DNA of 8,685 bases from Alphaproteobacteria bacterium. Lineage in GTDB: Bacteria; Pseudomonadota; Alphaproteobacteria; Rickettsiales; JAFLCR01. The DNA lies in NCBI GenBank assembly GCA_017302755.1, contig JAFLCR010000090.1, forward strand, positions 1 to 8,685. Direction: 5' to 3'. Positions 1-7,223 of the stretch are shown piece after piece; positions within the stretch are counted from its first letter, which is position 1; the number at the start of each line of letters is the position of its first letter. The notes beneath the pieces are model-generated. The model was not told the origin of the DNA. It saw nothing but the letters and a program-made list of their open reading frames with translations, and ran no database searches. The translations under genes and the position numbers were made by a program.

Positions 1-266
1 GCGACCACCGAGCCTTCCCGCAAGCGGGCGAGCAGTTTCGGACGCATCTCCGCCGCGTTGTGTTCGTGATACGCCACCGTTTTCGCGGCAATGCCGTAGC
101 GGTCGAGCAGCACGCGCGTCACCCGCGTATCCTCGCAGGCGATGAGCTGCGCGGCCTTCAATTCCTCGACGGCGCGGAAGGTCATGTCGCCCAGATTGCC
201 GATCGGCGTGGCGACGATCGAAAGTCTGGCGACAAGCGGCGACTCTTTTGCTATAGCTTTATCCAT
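1..266 (-). CDS. rsmI: 16S rRNA (cytidine(1402)-2'-O)-methyltransferase, N-terminal part (cut by window edge)
   Basis: RsmI is a SAM-dependent methyltransferase that 2'-O-methylates C1402 of 16S rRNA in the ribosomal P site. Only the first 88 codons lie in the window; the rest is off the left edge. The translation from the ATG at 264-266 carries the family signature near the N-terminus: an IVATPIGNLGD block at about residues 17-27, then FRAVEELKAA and the ACEDTR motif at about 43-48, followed by a YHEHN block near residue 71. These are hallmark RsmI segments of the tetrapyrrole-methylase fold. A purine-rich AAGGAAAGG lies about 7 nt upstream of the ATG and supports this start. The gene is divergent from the lipoprotein gene, with only 33 bp between start codons. 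In many alphaproteobacteria yraN and gshB follow rsmI, which would place them off the left edge (inference). Identification is secure; completeness cannot be judged. Confidence 0.95.
   Translation of the reverse strand, partial: MDKAIAKESPLVARLSIVATPIGNLGDMTFRAVEELKAAQLIACEDTRVTRVLLDRYGIAAKTVAYHEHNAAEMRPKLLARLREGSVV
229..257 (+). promoter_or_regulatory. Candidate sigma70-type promoter for the lipoprotein gene, inside rsmI
   Basis: A GCGACA box (229-234), a 17-nt spacer and a TATAGC box (252-257) preceded by TGC form an extended -10 pattern. They point toward the lipoprotein gene and would give a 5' leader of about 35 nt. The whole element lies in the 5' coding part of rsmI, because the 33-bp gap is too small for it. 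This is a match by eye to the sigma70 consensus (four of six in each box) and is unverified. Confidence 0.33.
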
Positions 267-299
267 CTTCCGGCCTTTCCTTGAACGGAGCCTAACCTC

Positions 300-1694
300 A
301 TGCCCTCCTTGACGCAACGCTACCTTGGCCCCGCCGCCCTCGCCGTTATTCTGCTGGCCGCCTGCTCGGGCACATCCTCCAAGAAAGCCGTGGCTGAACA
401 GGTTGACTCGACTTACGCCGTCGCGCCGGTGGCGGAAATCCGTTCACGGCCCATTTTCCAGAATGTCGCCGAACCCAGCGCGGCGCTGCGGCGCTTTTCC
501 AACGGCACGATCGGGTCGGAAACCACGCCGCAGAATGCGTCCGGCCCGGCGGTGAAGATCGGCCTGCTTCTGCCCATGGATGGTCCATCGGCCGTGCTTG
601 GCGAAGCCATGCTGGACGCGGCCGTCCTCGCCATGAACGATCTGTATCTTGCCATGCCGGAAGCGCGACGCGCCAGCGCGCGCATTGTGCTGGTGCCCAA
701 AAGCGCCGGGCAGGATGCGAGCAGTGCGGCACGGGCAGCAAAAGAAGCGATTCAGGATGGTGCACATATCTTGCTCGGCCCCGTATTCAGCCAGGGCGTC
801 TCCGCCGCCGCCCATGAAGCCAAATCACGCCGCGTACCGATGCTTGCCTTCTCCAATAATGCCGCCGTGGCGGGCAACGGCGTCTACCTGCTCGGCTTTT
901 TACCCGAGCAGCAGATCGCCCGCATCGTGAGCTTCGCGCAAAGCCAGGGCAAACGCCGCATCGCGGCACTGCTGCCGGATGATGATTACGGCAAATCCAT
1001 TCATGCCGAGCTGCGCCGCCAGCTTTCCGGCGGACGGGCCGATCTGACAAGCGTGGCCTTTTATTCCGCGGGCGACGACGATCTTTCGCCCCAGCTGGCC
1101 ACCCTGATGGGACGCCCCGCGCTTCGGCTGCCTCCTCCCGGTAAAACGCCCGACCCGCGAAGCAAGCTTGCCACTCTTTGGTCCGAGGATAAGGTTCGCG
1201 AACACCGCGCCCAACCCCTTCCCTTCGATGCGCTGCTAATCCCGCAGGGAGGCGAGGCGCTGGCGAGGCTGGCCAAGCAACTTCCTGCCTACGGCATCGA
1301 CGCGAGCCGCGTTATGATTCTCGGCTCCGGGCAATGGGATGATCCGCAAACGGCTTCACTGCCCGCGCTGGAGGGTGCGTATTTCGCCGGCTCAACACCA
1401 CAGAAGCGCGACCAGTTCGAAATGCGGTTCCGCTCGCATTTCGGCTATGCGCCACCGCGCATTGCCAGCCTTGCTTATGATGCGGCTGCCCTCGCCGTAT
1501 CGCTTGGTCTCACGCCGGGAGCGGCCGATTACAGTGCGCGGGCTCTGACCGATGCCGCAGGGTTCAACGGACCGGCGGACGGCATCTTCCGCTTGATGCC
1601 GGATGGCGCCAATGAACGGGGACTGGCGGTACTGAAAGTTACGCCGCGCGGATTCGCCGTCGTGGAAGCGGCGCCTACGACATTTGGCCGCTAA
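300..1694 (+). CDS. LppC-type lipoprotein, putative penicillin-binding protein activator
   Basis: A 464-residue outer-membrane lipoprotein of the LppC / penicillin-binding protein activator family. In enterobacteria the homologue LpoA activates the peptidoglycan synthase PBP1A; that role is not proven for alphaproteobacterial members, so the function here is by family only. A type II signal peptide ends in the lipobox LAAC, with the lipidated cysteine at residue 22. A low-complexity linker follows to about residue 84. The periplasmic-binding-protein fold (Peripla_BP_6 type) then begins with VKIGLLLPMDGPSAVLG at about 85 and runs to near the C-terminus. It includes the LLGPVFSQGV block, the RRVPMLAFSNN strand and an ALLPDDDYGK motif. 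The N-terminal TPR domain of LpoA is absent. GGAG at 287-290, 9 nt upstream of the ATG, fits the start. The gene is divergent from rsmI, and its last 20 nt overlap the convergent cysW end. Alternative reading: a Leu/Ile/Val-type binding protein, less likely given the lipobox and the rsmI neighbour. Confidence 0.88.
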   Translation: MPSLTQRYLGPAALAVILLAACSGTSSKKAVAEQVDSTYAVAPVAEIRSRPIFQNVAEPSAALRRFSNGTIGSETTPQNASGPAVKIGLLLPMDGPSAVLGEAMLDAAVLAMNDLYLAMPEARRASARIVLVPKSAGQDASSAARAAKEAIQDGAHILLGPVFSQGVSAAAHEAKSRRVPMLAFSNNAAVAGNGVYLLGFLPEQQIARIVSFAQSQGKRRIAALLPDDDYGKSIHAELRRQLSGGRADLTSVAFYSAGDDDLSPQLATLMGRPALRLPPPGKTPDPRSKLATLWSEDKVREHRAQPLPFDALLIPQGGEALARLAKQLPAYGIDASRVMILGSGQWDDPQTASLPALEGAYFAGSTPQKRDQFEMRFRSHFGYAPPRIASLAYDAAALAVSLGLTPGAADYSARALTDAAGFNGPADGIFRLMPDGANERGLAVLKVTPRGFAVVEAAPTTFGR

Positions 1695-2526
1695 CCGACC
1701 GCTTCCATTCGATTATCGTCTTGATGACCAGCGTCACCAGCGCCAGCAATGTGAGCAGGGAGGCCACAGCGAAAGCGGCGACGAAATTATATTCGTTATA
1801 AAGAATCTCCACGTGCAGCGGAATCGTATTGGTCAGACCGCGGATGTGACCTGATACCACCGATACCGCGCCAAATTCCCCCATGGCGCGCGCATTGCAC
1901 AACAGCACGCCGTATAGCAGCCCCCAGGTAATGTTGGGACGGGTCACGCGCCAGAAAGCCTGCCAACCCGAAGCGCCCAGCAGAATGGCAGCCTCCTCCT
2001 CTTCCGTCCCCTGCTCCTGCATCAGGGGAATCAACTCGCGCGCCACGAATGGAAATGTCACGAACACGGTCGTCAGCACCAAGCCCGGTACCGCGAAGAT
2101 GATCTGCACGTCATGGGAGATCAGCCATTTGCCAAACATGCTGCTCGCCCCGAAGAGCAACACATAAATCAATCCGGAAATTACCGGAGCCACGGAGAAG
2201 GGTAGATCAATGAGCGTCAAGAGCAACTGCTTGCCCCGAAACTCGAATTTTGAGATGCACCAGGAAGCCGCCAGGCCGAAACTCAGATTGAGCGGCACGG
2301 AAATGGCCGCGACCAGAAAGGTCAGCCTTATGGCAGACAAAGCATCAGGCTCCGACAACGCTTTCAGATAATTTTTCCAACCTCCTGAAAACGCCTCCAC
2401 AAAAACTACGGCGAGCGGAAGCACTAGGAAAACACCGAGAAAAGCGAAAGCGAAAAGCGTGAGTACGATACGCACCCAAACGGGATCGCGAAGCGCGACG
2501 GATTCCTTCACCATCTCCGGGCCCAT
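1675..2526 (-). CDS. cysW: Sulfate/thiosulfate ABC transporter permease CysW
   Basis: Inner-membrane permease subunit that pairs with CysT to form the sulfate channel of the CysTWA importer. The 283-residue protein has about six hydrophobic segments and is close to the enterobacterial CysW length of about 290. Diagnostic CysW stretches are visible: LTLIDLPFSVAPVISGLIY mid-protein, the EEAAILLGASGWQAFWRV EAA loop at about 177-196 that docks the ATPase, and ARAMGEFGAVSVVSGHIRG just after it. The ATG at 2524-2526 overlaps the cysT end by 19 nt, typical of translational coupling. No strong ribosome-binding site is visible, and an in-frame ATG four codons later (2512-2514) is an alternative start. 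The stop TAG at 1675-1677 lies inside the 3' end of the convergent lipoprotein gene. No cysA follows, so the operon ends here without its ATPase. Confidence 0.95.
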   Translation of the reverse strand: MGPEMVKESVALRDPVWVRIVLTLFAFAFLGVFLVLPLAVVFVEAFSGGWKNYLKALSEPDALSAIRLTFLVAAISVPLNLSFGLAASWCISKFEFRGKQLLLTLIDLPFSVAPVISGLIYVLLFGASSMFGKWLISHDVQIIFAVPGLVLTTVFVTFPFVARELIPLMQEQGTEEEEAAILLGASGWQAFWRVTRPNITWGLLYGVLLCNARAMGEFGAVSVVSGHIRGLTNTIPLHVEILYNEYNFVAAFAVASLLTLLALVTLVIKTIIEWKRSVSGQMS

Positions 2527-3338
2527 TTCTGCAGTAGGTTGATCGCGAACAAAAGCAGAAAGGAAGCCAACAGCATGACCAGCGCTACTGCCGTAGCGCC
2601 AGCATAATCATACTGCTCTAACGAGATAACGATCAGCAACGGCGCGATTTCGGAAACCATCGGCACATTGCCGGCGATGAACACAAGCGAGCCATATTCA
2701 CCCAATCCGCGCGCAAAAGAGAGGGCAAATCCCGCCAGCGTCGCCGGGACAAGCTCTGGAAGAATGACGCGCAGGAATGTTTGAAGGCGGGTGGCACCCA
2801 GCGACGCCGCCGCTTCCTCAAGCTCGGGATTGATATCCTTGAGCACCGGCTCCACCATGCGCACGGCGAATGGCATGCCGACGAAGCATAGCGCCACCAC
2901 AATGCCGAGCGAGGTATAAGCCACCTTGATGCCGATCGGTTCCAGGTATTGCCCCAGCCAACCATTGGCCGCATAGAGCGTCGTGAGCGCGATGCCCGCC
3001 ACCGCCGTGGGAAGGGCAAAGGGAAGATCGATCAGCGCATCCATGATCTTCTTGCCGGGAAACCGGTAGCGCACCAGCACCCAGGCCAGCAACATGCCGA
3101 AAAACGTATTGATCACCGCGGCCACCGCCGCCGTGCCGAATGTCAGTTTCAAGGCGAAAAGAACCCGCGGGCTGCTGACCTTATGCAGGAAGGTTTCCCA
3201 TCCCATCGCTGCAGTAGAGACGAACAAACCCGATAGCGGTATCAAGACAATCAGCAGAAGGTAAAACAGCGTATAGCCAAGCGTCAACCCGAAGCCGGGA
3301 AGGATGGACGGCTGTTTCCAGGTGCTAGCGAACGCCAT
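2508..3338 (-). CDS. cysT: Sulfate/thiosulfate ABC transporter permease CysT (CysU)
   Basis: Inner-membrane permease partner of CysW for sulfate uptake. Translated from the ATG at 3336-3338 it has 276 residues, matching enterobacterial CysU (277) from the PSILPGFGLTLGYTL opening onward. Family features are the RYRFPGKKIMDALIDLPFAL segment, the TAVAGIALTTLY helix, and the EAA loop EEAAASLGATRLQTFLRV near 174-191. After that loop comes ALSFARGLGEYGSLVFIAGN. The frame stays open to in-frame ATGs at 3365 and 3386, but those would overlap sbp by 41 and 62 nt and add residues with no match to the family. The shorter start overlaps the sbp stop by 14 nt. No clear Shine-Dalgarno precedes it, so translation is probably coupled to sbp. 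The 3' end overlaps cysW by 19 nt. The product is certain; the exact start less so. Confidence 0.94.
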   Translation of the reverse strand: MAFASTWKQPSILPGFGLTLGYTLFYLLLIVLIPLSGLFVSTAAMGWETFLHKVSSPRVLFALKLTFGTAAVAAVINTFFGMLLAWVLVRYRFPGKKIMDALIDLPFALPTAVAGIALTTLYAANGWLGQYLEPIGIKVAYTSLGIVVALCFVGMPFAVRMVEPVLKDINPELEEAAASLGATRLQTFLRVILPELVPATLAGFALSFARGLGEYGSLVFIAGNVPMVSEIAPLLIVISLEQYDYAGATAVALVMLLASFLLLFAINLLQKWARRW

Positions 3339-4320
3339 AAATCTGGTCGAAAATGCCACCGTCATCAAAATGCTTGGCCTGGGCATCTTTCCAGCCGCCG
3401 AAATCCTTGTCTATCTGAAGCATTTCTACAGGAGGGAAACGTTCAGCGTATTTTTCCAGAATGGATTGCTGCTGCGGCCGATAAAAATGTTTCGCGGCGA
3501 TTTCCTGGCTTTCCGGATCATAGAGATGTTCAAGATAGGCTTTCGCCAGTTCGCGCGTACCTTTCTTGTCGACCACCTTATCCACCAGCGCCACGGGAGG
3601 CTCTGCCAGAATTGACAATGAAGGATAAACGATCTCGAAAGCCCCCTTACCAAGCGAATGCATCGCCAGATACGCCTCATTCTCCCATGAAAGCAGCACA
3701 TCACCCATGCCGCGTTGCGCGAAGGTAATCGATGAGGCGCGGGCTCCGGAATCGAGAATGGGCACGTTCTTAAACAGTGCCTTCATGAATTCCGTGGCTT
3801 TCCTTTCATCCTTATCGAAATGACGCATGGCGTATCCCCAGGCCGCCAGATAATTCCAGCGCGCACCGCCCGATGTTTTCGGATTGGGAGTGATGACAGA
3901 CATGCCAGGCTTGATCAGATCCGGCCAATCCAGAATGCGCTTCGGGTTGCCCTTGCGCACCAGAAAAACAATGGTGGATGTGTAAGGGCAGCTTCGTCGG
4001 GCATTGCGCTTCTGCCAATTCTCATCGAGCAAACCGGATTTCGAAGCGATGGTGTCAATGTCATAGGCCAGGGCAAGGGTGACGACATCCGCCTCCAACC
4101 CGTCGATCACCGAACGCGCCTGCTTGGCGGAGCCGCCATGAGAAGTGCGGATCTCAACCTCCGTCATGGTTTTCTCTTTCCAGTATTCGGCAAAGCGCTT
4201 GTTGTATTCCTGGTAAAATTCGCGCGTTGGATCGTAGGAAACGTTGAGCAACGTCTTCGCGTCCGCCGCAACAAGCGCGGCAGGAAAACACAAGAGGAAA
4301 ATTAAAAGCACATGGCGCAT
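3325..4320 (-). CDS. sbp: Periplasmic sulfate-binding protein
   Basis: Periplasmic receptor delivering sulfate to CysT/CysW. The chosen ATG (4318-4320) gives 331 residues, close to enterobacterial Sbp (329). It is fixed by a strong GGAGGAGG 6 nt upstream and by the signal peptide that begins there (MRHVLLIFLLCFPAALVAADA), with cleavage likely after A19 or A21. A start 12 codons upstream (4356) would put an arginine-rich stretch before the signal peptide and is rejected. Sbp hallmarks are LLNVSYDPTREFY (ligand Asp at D30), the SHGGSAKQ loop at 60-67, EADVVTLALAYD at 76-87, PYTSTIVFLVRKGNP near 112-126, and NPKTSGGARWNYLAAWGYA from 146 with the sulfate-binding S-G-G at 150-152. The C-terminal EFGGW-type block appears as DFGGW. 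These patterns fit Sbp rather than CysP. One mature-region cysteine (C111) sits where other Sbps have Ala or Ser; its meaning is unknown. First gene of the sbp-cysT-cysW operon. Confidence 0.95.
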   Translation of the reverse strand: MRHVLLIFLLCFPAALVAADAKTLLNVSYDPTREFYQEYNKRFAEYWKEKTMTEVEIRTSHGGSAKQARSVIDGLEADVVTLALAYDIDTIASKSGLLDENWQKRNARRSCPYTSTIVFLVRKGNPKRILDWPDLIKPGMSVITPNPKTSGGARWNYLAAWGYAMRHFDKDERKATEFMKALFKNVPILDSGARASSITFAQRGMGDVLLSWENEAYLAMHSLGKGAFEIVYPSLSILAEPPVALVDKVVDKKGTRELAKAYLEHLYDPESQEIAAKHFYRPQQQSILEKYAERFPPVEMLQIDKDFGGWKDAQAKHFDDGGIFDQIYGVR

Positions 4321-4326
4321 GGCAGG

Positions 4327-4334
4327 CCTCCTCC
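4327..4334 (-). promoter_or_regulatory. Strong ribosome-binding site of sbp
   Basis: The minus strand reads GGAGGAGG here, containing a full AGGAGG core 6 nt from the ATG at 4318-4320. It decides the sbp start against the longer open frame. It is by far the best Shine-Dalgarno in the transporter block; cysT and cysW have no clear one, in line with translation coupled to sbp. Confidence 0.85.
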
Positions 4335-4382
4335 GGCGTTCAAACATTAGCGGCAAGCACCTTCAGAAAGGCATCGACGGAG

Positions 4383-5597
4383 TCAAGCGTGGTACGCCTT
4401 CTCATCCAGTTTGCCTTCGCTCTTATCGATGATAAGCGTGATCGTGGCGTCGCCAGTGATGTTGATCGTCGTGCGCAGCATGTCGAGGATGCGGTCAACG
4501 CCGAGAATCAGCGCCAGCCCCTCAATGGGAAGATTAAGCGCCGAAAGCACCACGCCCATCATCGCCATGGCCCCGCCAGGATAGCCGGCAGCGCCGATCG
4601 AACCGATCGTGCACGTGAAAATGAGGATGAAATAGTCATGCGGAGAAAGTACAACACCCGTCGCCTGTGCGATGAATACGGCGCAGATGCCCATATAAAG
4701 CGCCGTGCCGTCCATGTTGATGGATGCCCCAAGCGGCAATACAAAGGAGGTCGAGTCACGAGAAACCCCCATCTTATCCGCCAAGACAGTCATCGTTGTG
4801 GGCAAGGTCGCCTTGCTGGAACTGGTGGAGAAAGCAAGCGCCTGATAGTCGAGGCTCTTCTTGTAGAACGGGAACGGCGACATGCGTGCGAAGAAGAAAA
4901 TCAGCAGGCCAAAAACCACATACTGAATGCCGCAAGCAATCACCACCGTTACGACCAGCTTGATCAGAGAGTAAATCACCTCCACACCCTGGGTGCCCAC
5001 CACCGTTGCAATCAGCGCGAACACACCAAAGGGCGACAGCCTTACCACGTAGCCAATAATCTTGAACATCAGCTTGGCGCTGACATGCGCGAGATCCACT
5101 AGCTTTTCGCCGTCCTTACCCATGAGGGTGAGGCTGATACCAACAAAAATGGCAAAAAATACAACCTGCAGAATGTGCCCTTCGGCCATGGCGCCGATCG
5201 CGTTCTTCGGAACGATATTGACGAAGGTGTCGATAATGGACTGCTGCTGCGTTGCGGGTTTGGCAGCAAGTGCGGCCTGATCCAGTTTCAGATCCACCCC
5301 AACACCGGGATGCAGCACATTTACAACCACCAAACCAATGACGATGGCAAAGGCAACCGTGGTTAAATACGCAAACGTGGACTTAAAACCCACACGTCCC
5401 AGTGCCTTGGGATCCTTCATACCGGTGATGCCGGAGATCAGCGAGAAGAAAATCAACGGCACGACGCACATCAGAATCATGTTGATGAATACAGTGCCGA
5501 TCGGTTTAACGATCGCTGCGTCTTCCTTGAAAACCAGTCCGAAAACAATGCCCGCGGCAAGGCCGATAAGCACTTGGTGCCAGAGTTTCAGTTTCAT
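4383..5597 (-). CDS. Dicarboxylate/amino acid:cation symporter (DAACS family)
   Basis: A 404-residue inner-membrane secondary transporter of the GltP/DctA/GltPh family, which imports glutamate, aspartate or C4-dicarboxylates with H+ or Na+. The start MKLKLWHQVLIGLAAGIVFG is the usual family opening. Signature elements are in order: serine-rich hairpin 1 STSSSKATLPTTM at about 257-269, the NMDGT motif at 294-298, a hairpin 2 stretch GAAGYPGG at about 335-342, and the TM8 motif DMLRTTINITGD at 372-383. The arginine of that motif (R375) aligns with R397 of GltPh, which binds the substrate side-chain carboxylate. This favours acidic amino acids or dicarboxylates over neutral ones. Aspartates D372 and D383 and asparagine N379 are also kept. 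No good ribosome-binding site is visible. The gene lies 78 bp after the APC permease and 62 bp before sbp on the same strand, so co-transcription is possible. Exact substrate and coupling ion cannot be read. Confidence 0.93.
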   Translation of the reverse strand: MKLKLWHQVLIGLAAGIVFGLVFKEDAAIVKPIGTVFINMILMCVVPLIFFSLISGITGMKDPKALGRVGFKSTFAYLTTVAFAIVIGLVVVNVLHPGVGVDLKLDQAALAAKPATQQQSIIDTFVNIVPKNAIGAMAEGHILQVVFFAIFVGISLTLMGKDGEKLVDLAHVSAKLMFKIIGYVVRLSPFGVFALIATVVGTQGVEVIYSLIKLVVTVVIACGIQYVVFGLLIFFFARMSPFPFYKKSLDYQALAFSTSSSKATLPTTMTVLADKMGVSRDSTSFVLPLGASINMDGTALYMGICAVFIAQATGVVLSPHDYFILIFTCTIGSIGAAGYPGGAMAMMGVVLSALNLPIEGLALILGVDRILDMLRTTINITGDATITLIIDKSEGKLDEKAYHA

Positions 5598-5618
5598 AGC
5601 CGATAAAAATGTAGGTTT

Positions 5619-5647
5619 AACAAAGTCAGCCTTATAGCGGCTTTGTT
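5619..5647 (-). terminator. Imperfect hairpin between the two carrier genes, possible weak terminator
   Basis: AACAAA and GCC on one side pair with GGC and TTTGTT on the other, with a 4-nt bulge and a 7-nt loop. On the minus strand the hairpin lies just after the APC permease stop and is followed, several bases later, by a short T run (CATTTTTATC). The stem is short and interrupted and the T tract is not adjacent. Attenuation or chance are both possible. Confidence 0.22.
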
Positions 5648-5675
5648 CCGAAAGCGGTAGCGAAAAATCCCCACC

Positions 5676-7223
5676 TCAAGACATTCCCGTAGGATCCGGC
5701 GAAAGTGGCGGCGTTGCCAGGCTGGGACCGGCTTTTCCTTCCTTCAGCTTGCTGTGGCGCAGGCTGTAAACGAAGTAGAACGCGATGCCGATGGCAAGAT
5801 AATACCCCAGCAGACGGAAGGTTTCCGCCTCCATGTGCCAGATGATGTAACCGCAGGCGAAAATGCCCAGAATCGGCGTCACCGGCATGAAGGGCGTGCG
5901 GAAGGGGCGGTTCAGTCCGGGTTCTTTCTGGCGCAGATAAAGCACGCTGAAGCACACGACGGCAAAGGCCGTCAGCGTTCCCATGCTGACCAGGTGGCCG
6001 AGCACGCTGATCGGCGTCAACGCAGCGGCAAAAGCCAGGGCAGTGCCAACAAACATCGTGTTAAGATAGGGAGTCTTGAACCTCTCGTGCACTTTGCTGA
6101 AAAATGGAGGAAGCAGGCCGTCGCGGGACATCACGTAAAAGACGCGCGTCTGGCTGTAGGTCGTAACCAGCATCACCGAAGAAAGCCCCATCAGCGCGCC
6201 GAGCTTCACCAGCAGCACCAGCGCCTTGAAGCCGGAGCTCGCCTCGCCAGTCGTCTGCGAGGACATGGACATGATATCCACAGCCACGGCAATCGGGTCA
6301 GGCACGTTCAGCTTGCTATAATGCGCGACGCCCGTCAGCACCATGGAGACCACGATGTAAATAGCCGTGCAGATAAACAGCGATCCGAGAATGCCGATAG
6401 GCACATCCCGTTGCGGATTCTTCGCTTCCTGCGCCGCGGTGGAAACCGCCTCGAAGCCGATATAAGAGAAAAAGATGATGCCCGCCGCCGTCACCACGCC
6501 GTGGAAACCGTAATGGCTGTTGCCTTCGGCGTCCGTCACCATGTCAGGAATGAAGGGCGTCCAGTTGGCGGGGTCGATGAAGAATAAGCCGACGCCAACA
6601 AACAGCACAATCACAATCAGCTTCGTCACCACCATGATGTTCATCACAAACGCCGATTCCTTGACGCCAACGATCAGCAGCGAGGTTACCGCCAGCATGC
6701 CAAGAAAGGCTGGAACATTGAAGATGCCGGTGACCACCGTGCCATCCTGAAGCGTCTTTTCCACGCCGTAGGGCAGGGAAAATTCCGGAGGTATGATGAT
6801 ACCAAATTCTTTGAAGAAACTAACCAGATAACCCGACCAGCCCACCGCCACGGTCGCTGAAGCGACGCCGTATTCCAGCAACAACAGGCAACCCATGACC
6901 CAGGCCAGGAATTCGCCGAGCGTGGCATAGCTGTAGGTATAGGCACTTCCCGAAATCGGAAGCATGGAGGTGAGCTCCGCATAGCAAAGCCCTGTAAAGG
7001 CGCAGGCGAGACCCGCCAGCATAAAGGAATAAACAATGGCCGGGCCGGCATGCTGCGCCGAGGCGGTGCCGGTCATCACAAAAATGCCTGCACCGATGAT
7101 GCAGGCAATGCCGAGGCTGATAAGATTGAGCGGACCGAGCGTACGCTTGAGCGTCTGGCTGTTGGCCTCCGCCTGGATCTGGGCAATGGGTTTTTTGCGG
7201 AAAAGCTGCGTGGAAACCGTCAT
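5676..7223 (-). CDS. APC-superfamily amino acid permease (cationic amino acid transporter-like)
   Basis: A 515-residue inner-membrane amino acid permease with about 12 or more hydrophobic segments. It resembles the CAT/YhdG-YfnA branch of the APC family, whose members import amino acids by H+ symport or exchange. TM1 carries the unwound substrate-site motif as CIIGAGIFVMTG (GAG at 44-46). After TM2 comes CYAELTSMLPISGSAYTYSY, and TM6 reads FFSYIGFEAVSTAAQEAKNP near 248-267; all are hallmarks of this branch. The ATG at 7221-7223 is chosen because AAAGG lies 7 nt upstream and the family-like N-terminus starts there. The frame is open to 7310, but the extra 29 residues are arginine-rich and unlike the family. 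The C-terminal tail of about 30 residues is hydrophilic and proline-rich, ending PPLSPDPTGMS. First gene of the minus-strand transport block and divergent from the AhpD-like gene. Substrate unknown. Confidence 0.93.
   Translation of the reverse strand: MTVSTQLFRKKPIAQIQAEANSQTLKRTLGPLNLISLGIACIIGAGIFVMTGTASAQHAGPAIVYSFMLAGLACAFTGLCYAELTSMLPISGSAYTYSYATLGEFLAWVMGCLLLLEYGVASATVAVGWSGYLVSFFKEFGIIIPPEFSLPYGVEKTLQDGTVVTGIFNVPAFLGMLAVTSLLIVGVKESAFVMNIMVVTKLIVIVLFVGVGLFFIDPANWTPFIPDMVTDAEGNSHYGFHGVVTAAGIIFFSYIGFEAVSTAAQEAKNPQRDVPIGILGSLFICTAIYIVVSMVLTGVAHYSKLNVPDPIAVAVDIMSMSSQTTGEASSGFKALVLLVKLGALMGLSSVMLVTTYSQTRVFYVMSRDGLLPPFFSKVHERFKTPYLNTMFVGTALAFAAALTPISVLGHLVSMGTLTAFAVVCFSVLYLRQKEPGLNRPFRTPFMPVTPILGIFACGYIIWHMEAETFRLLGYYLAIGIAFYFVYSLRHSKLKEGKAGPSLATPPLSPDPTGMS

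Noticed and set aside
60..284. Plus-strand frame of 74 codons at the left edge
   Set aside because: It is antisense to the clearly recognisable RsmI N-terminus, which explains this region.
3339..3386. Longer cysT start at 3386
   Set aside because: It would overlap sbp by 62 nt and add residues absent from CysT/CysU homologues; the 276-residue form matches family length.
4389..5102. Open frame of 237 codons on the plus strand, antisense to the DAACS carrier
   Set aside because: It is a charged, low-complexity translation opposite well-conserved transporter motifs, so it is an antisense shadow.
5754..6587. Open frame of 277 codons on the plus strand, antisense to the APC permease
   Set aside because: The translation is Arg/His/Gln-rich without domains, the typical mirror of membrane-protein codons. 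No ribosome-binding site or context supports it.
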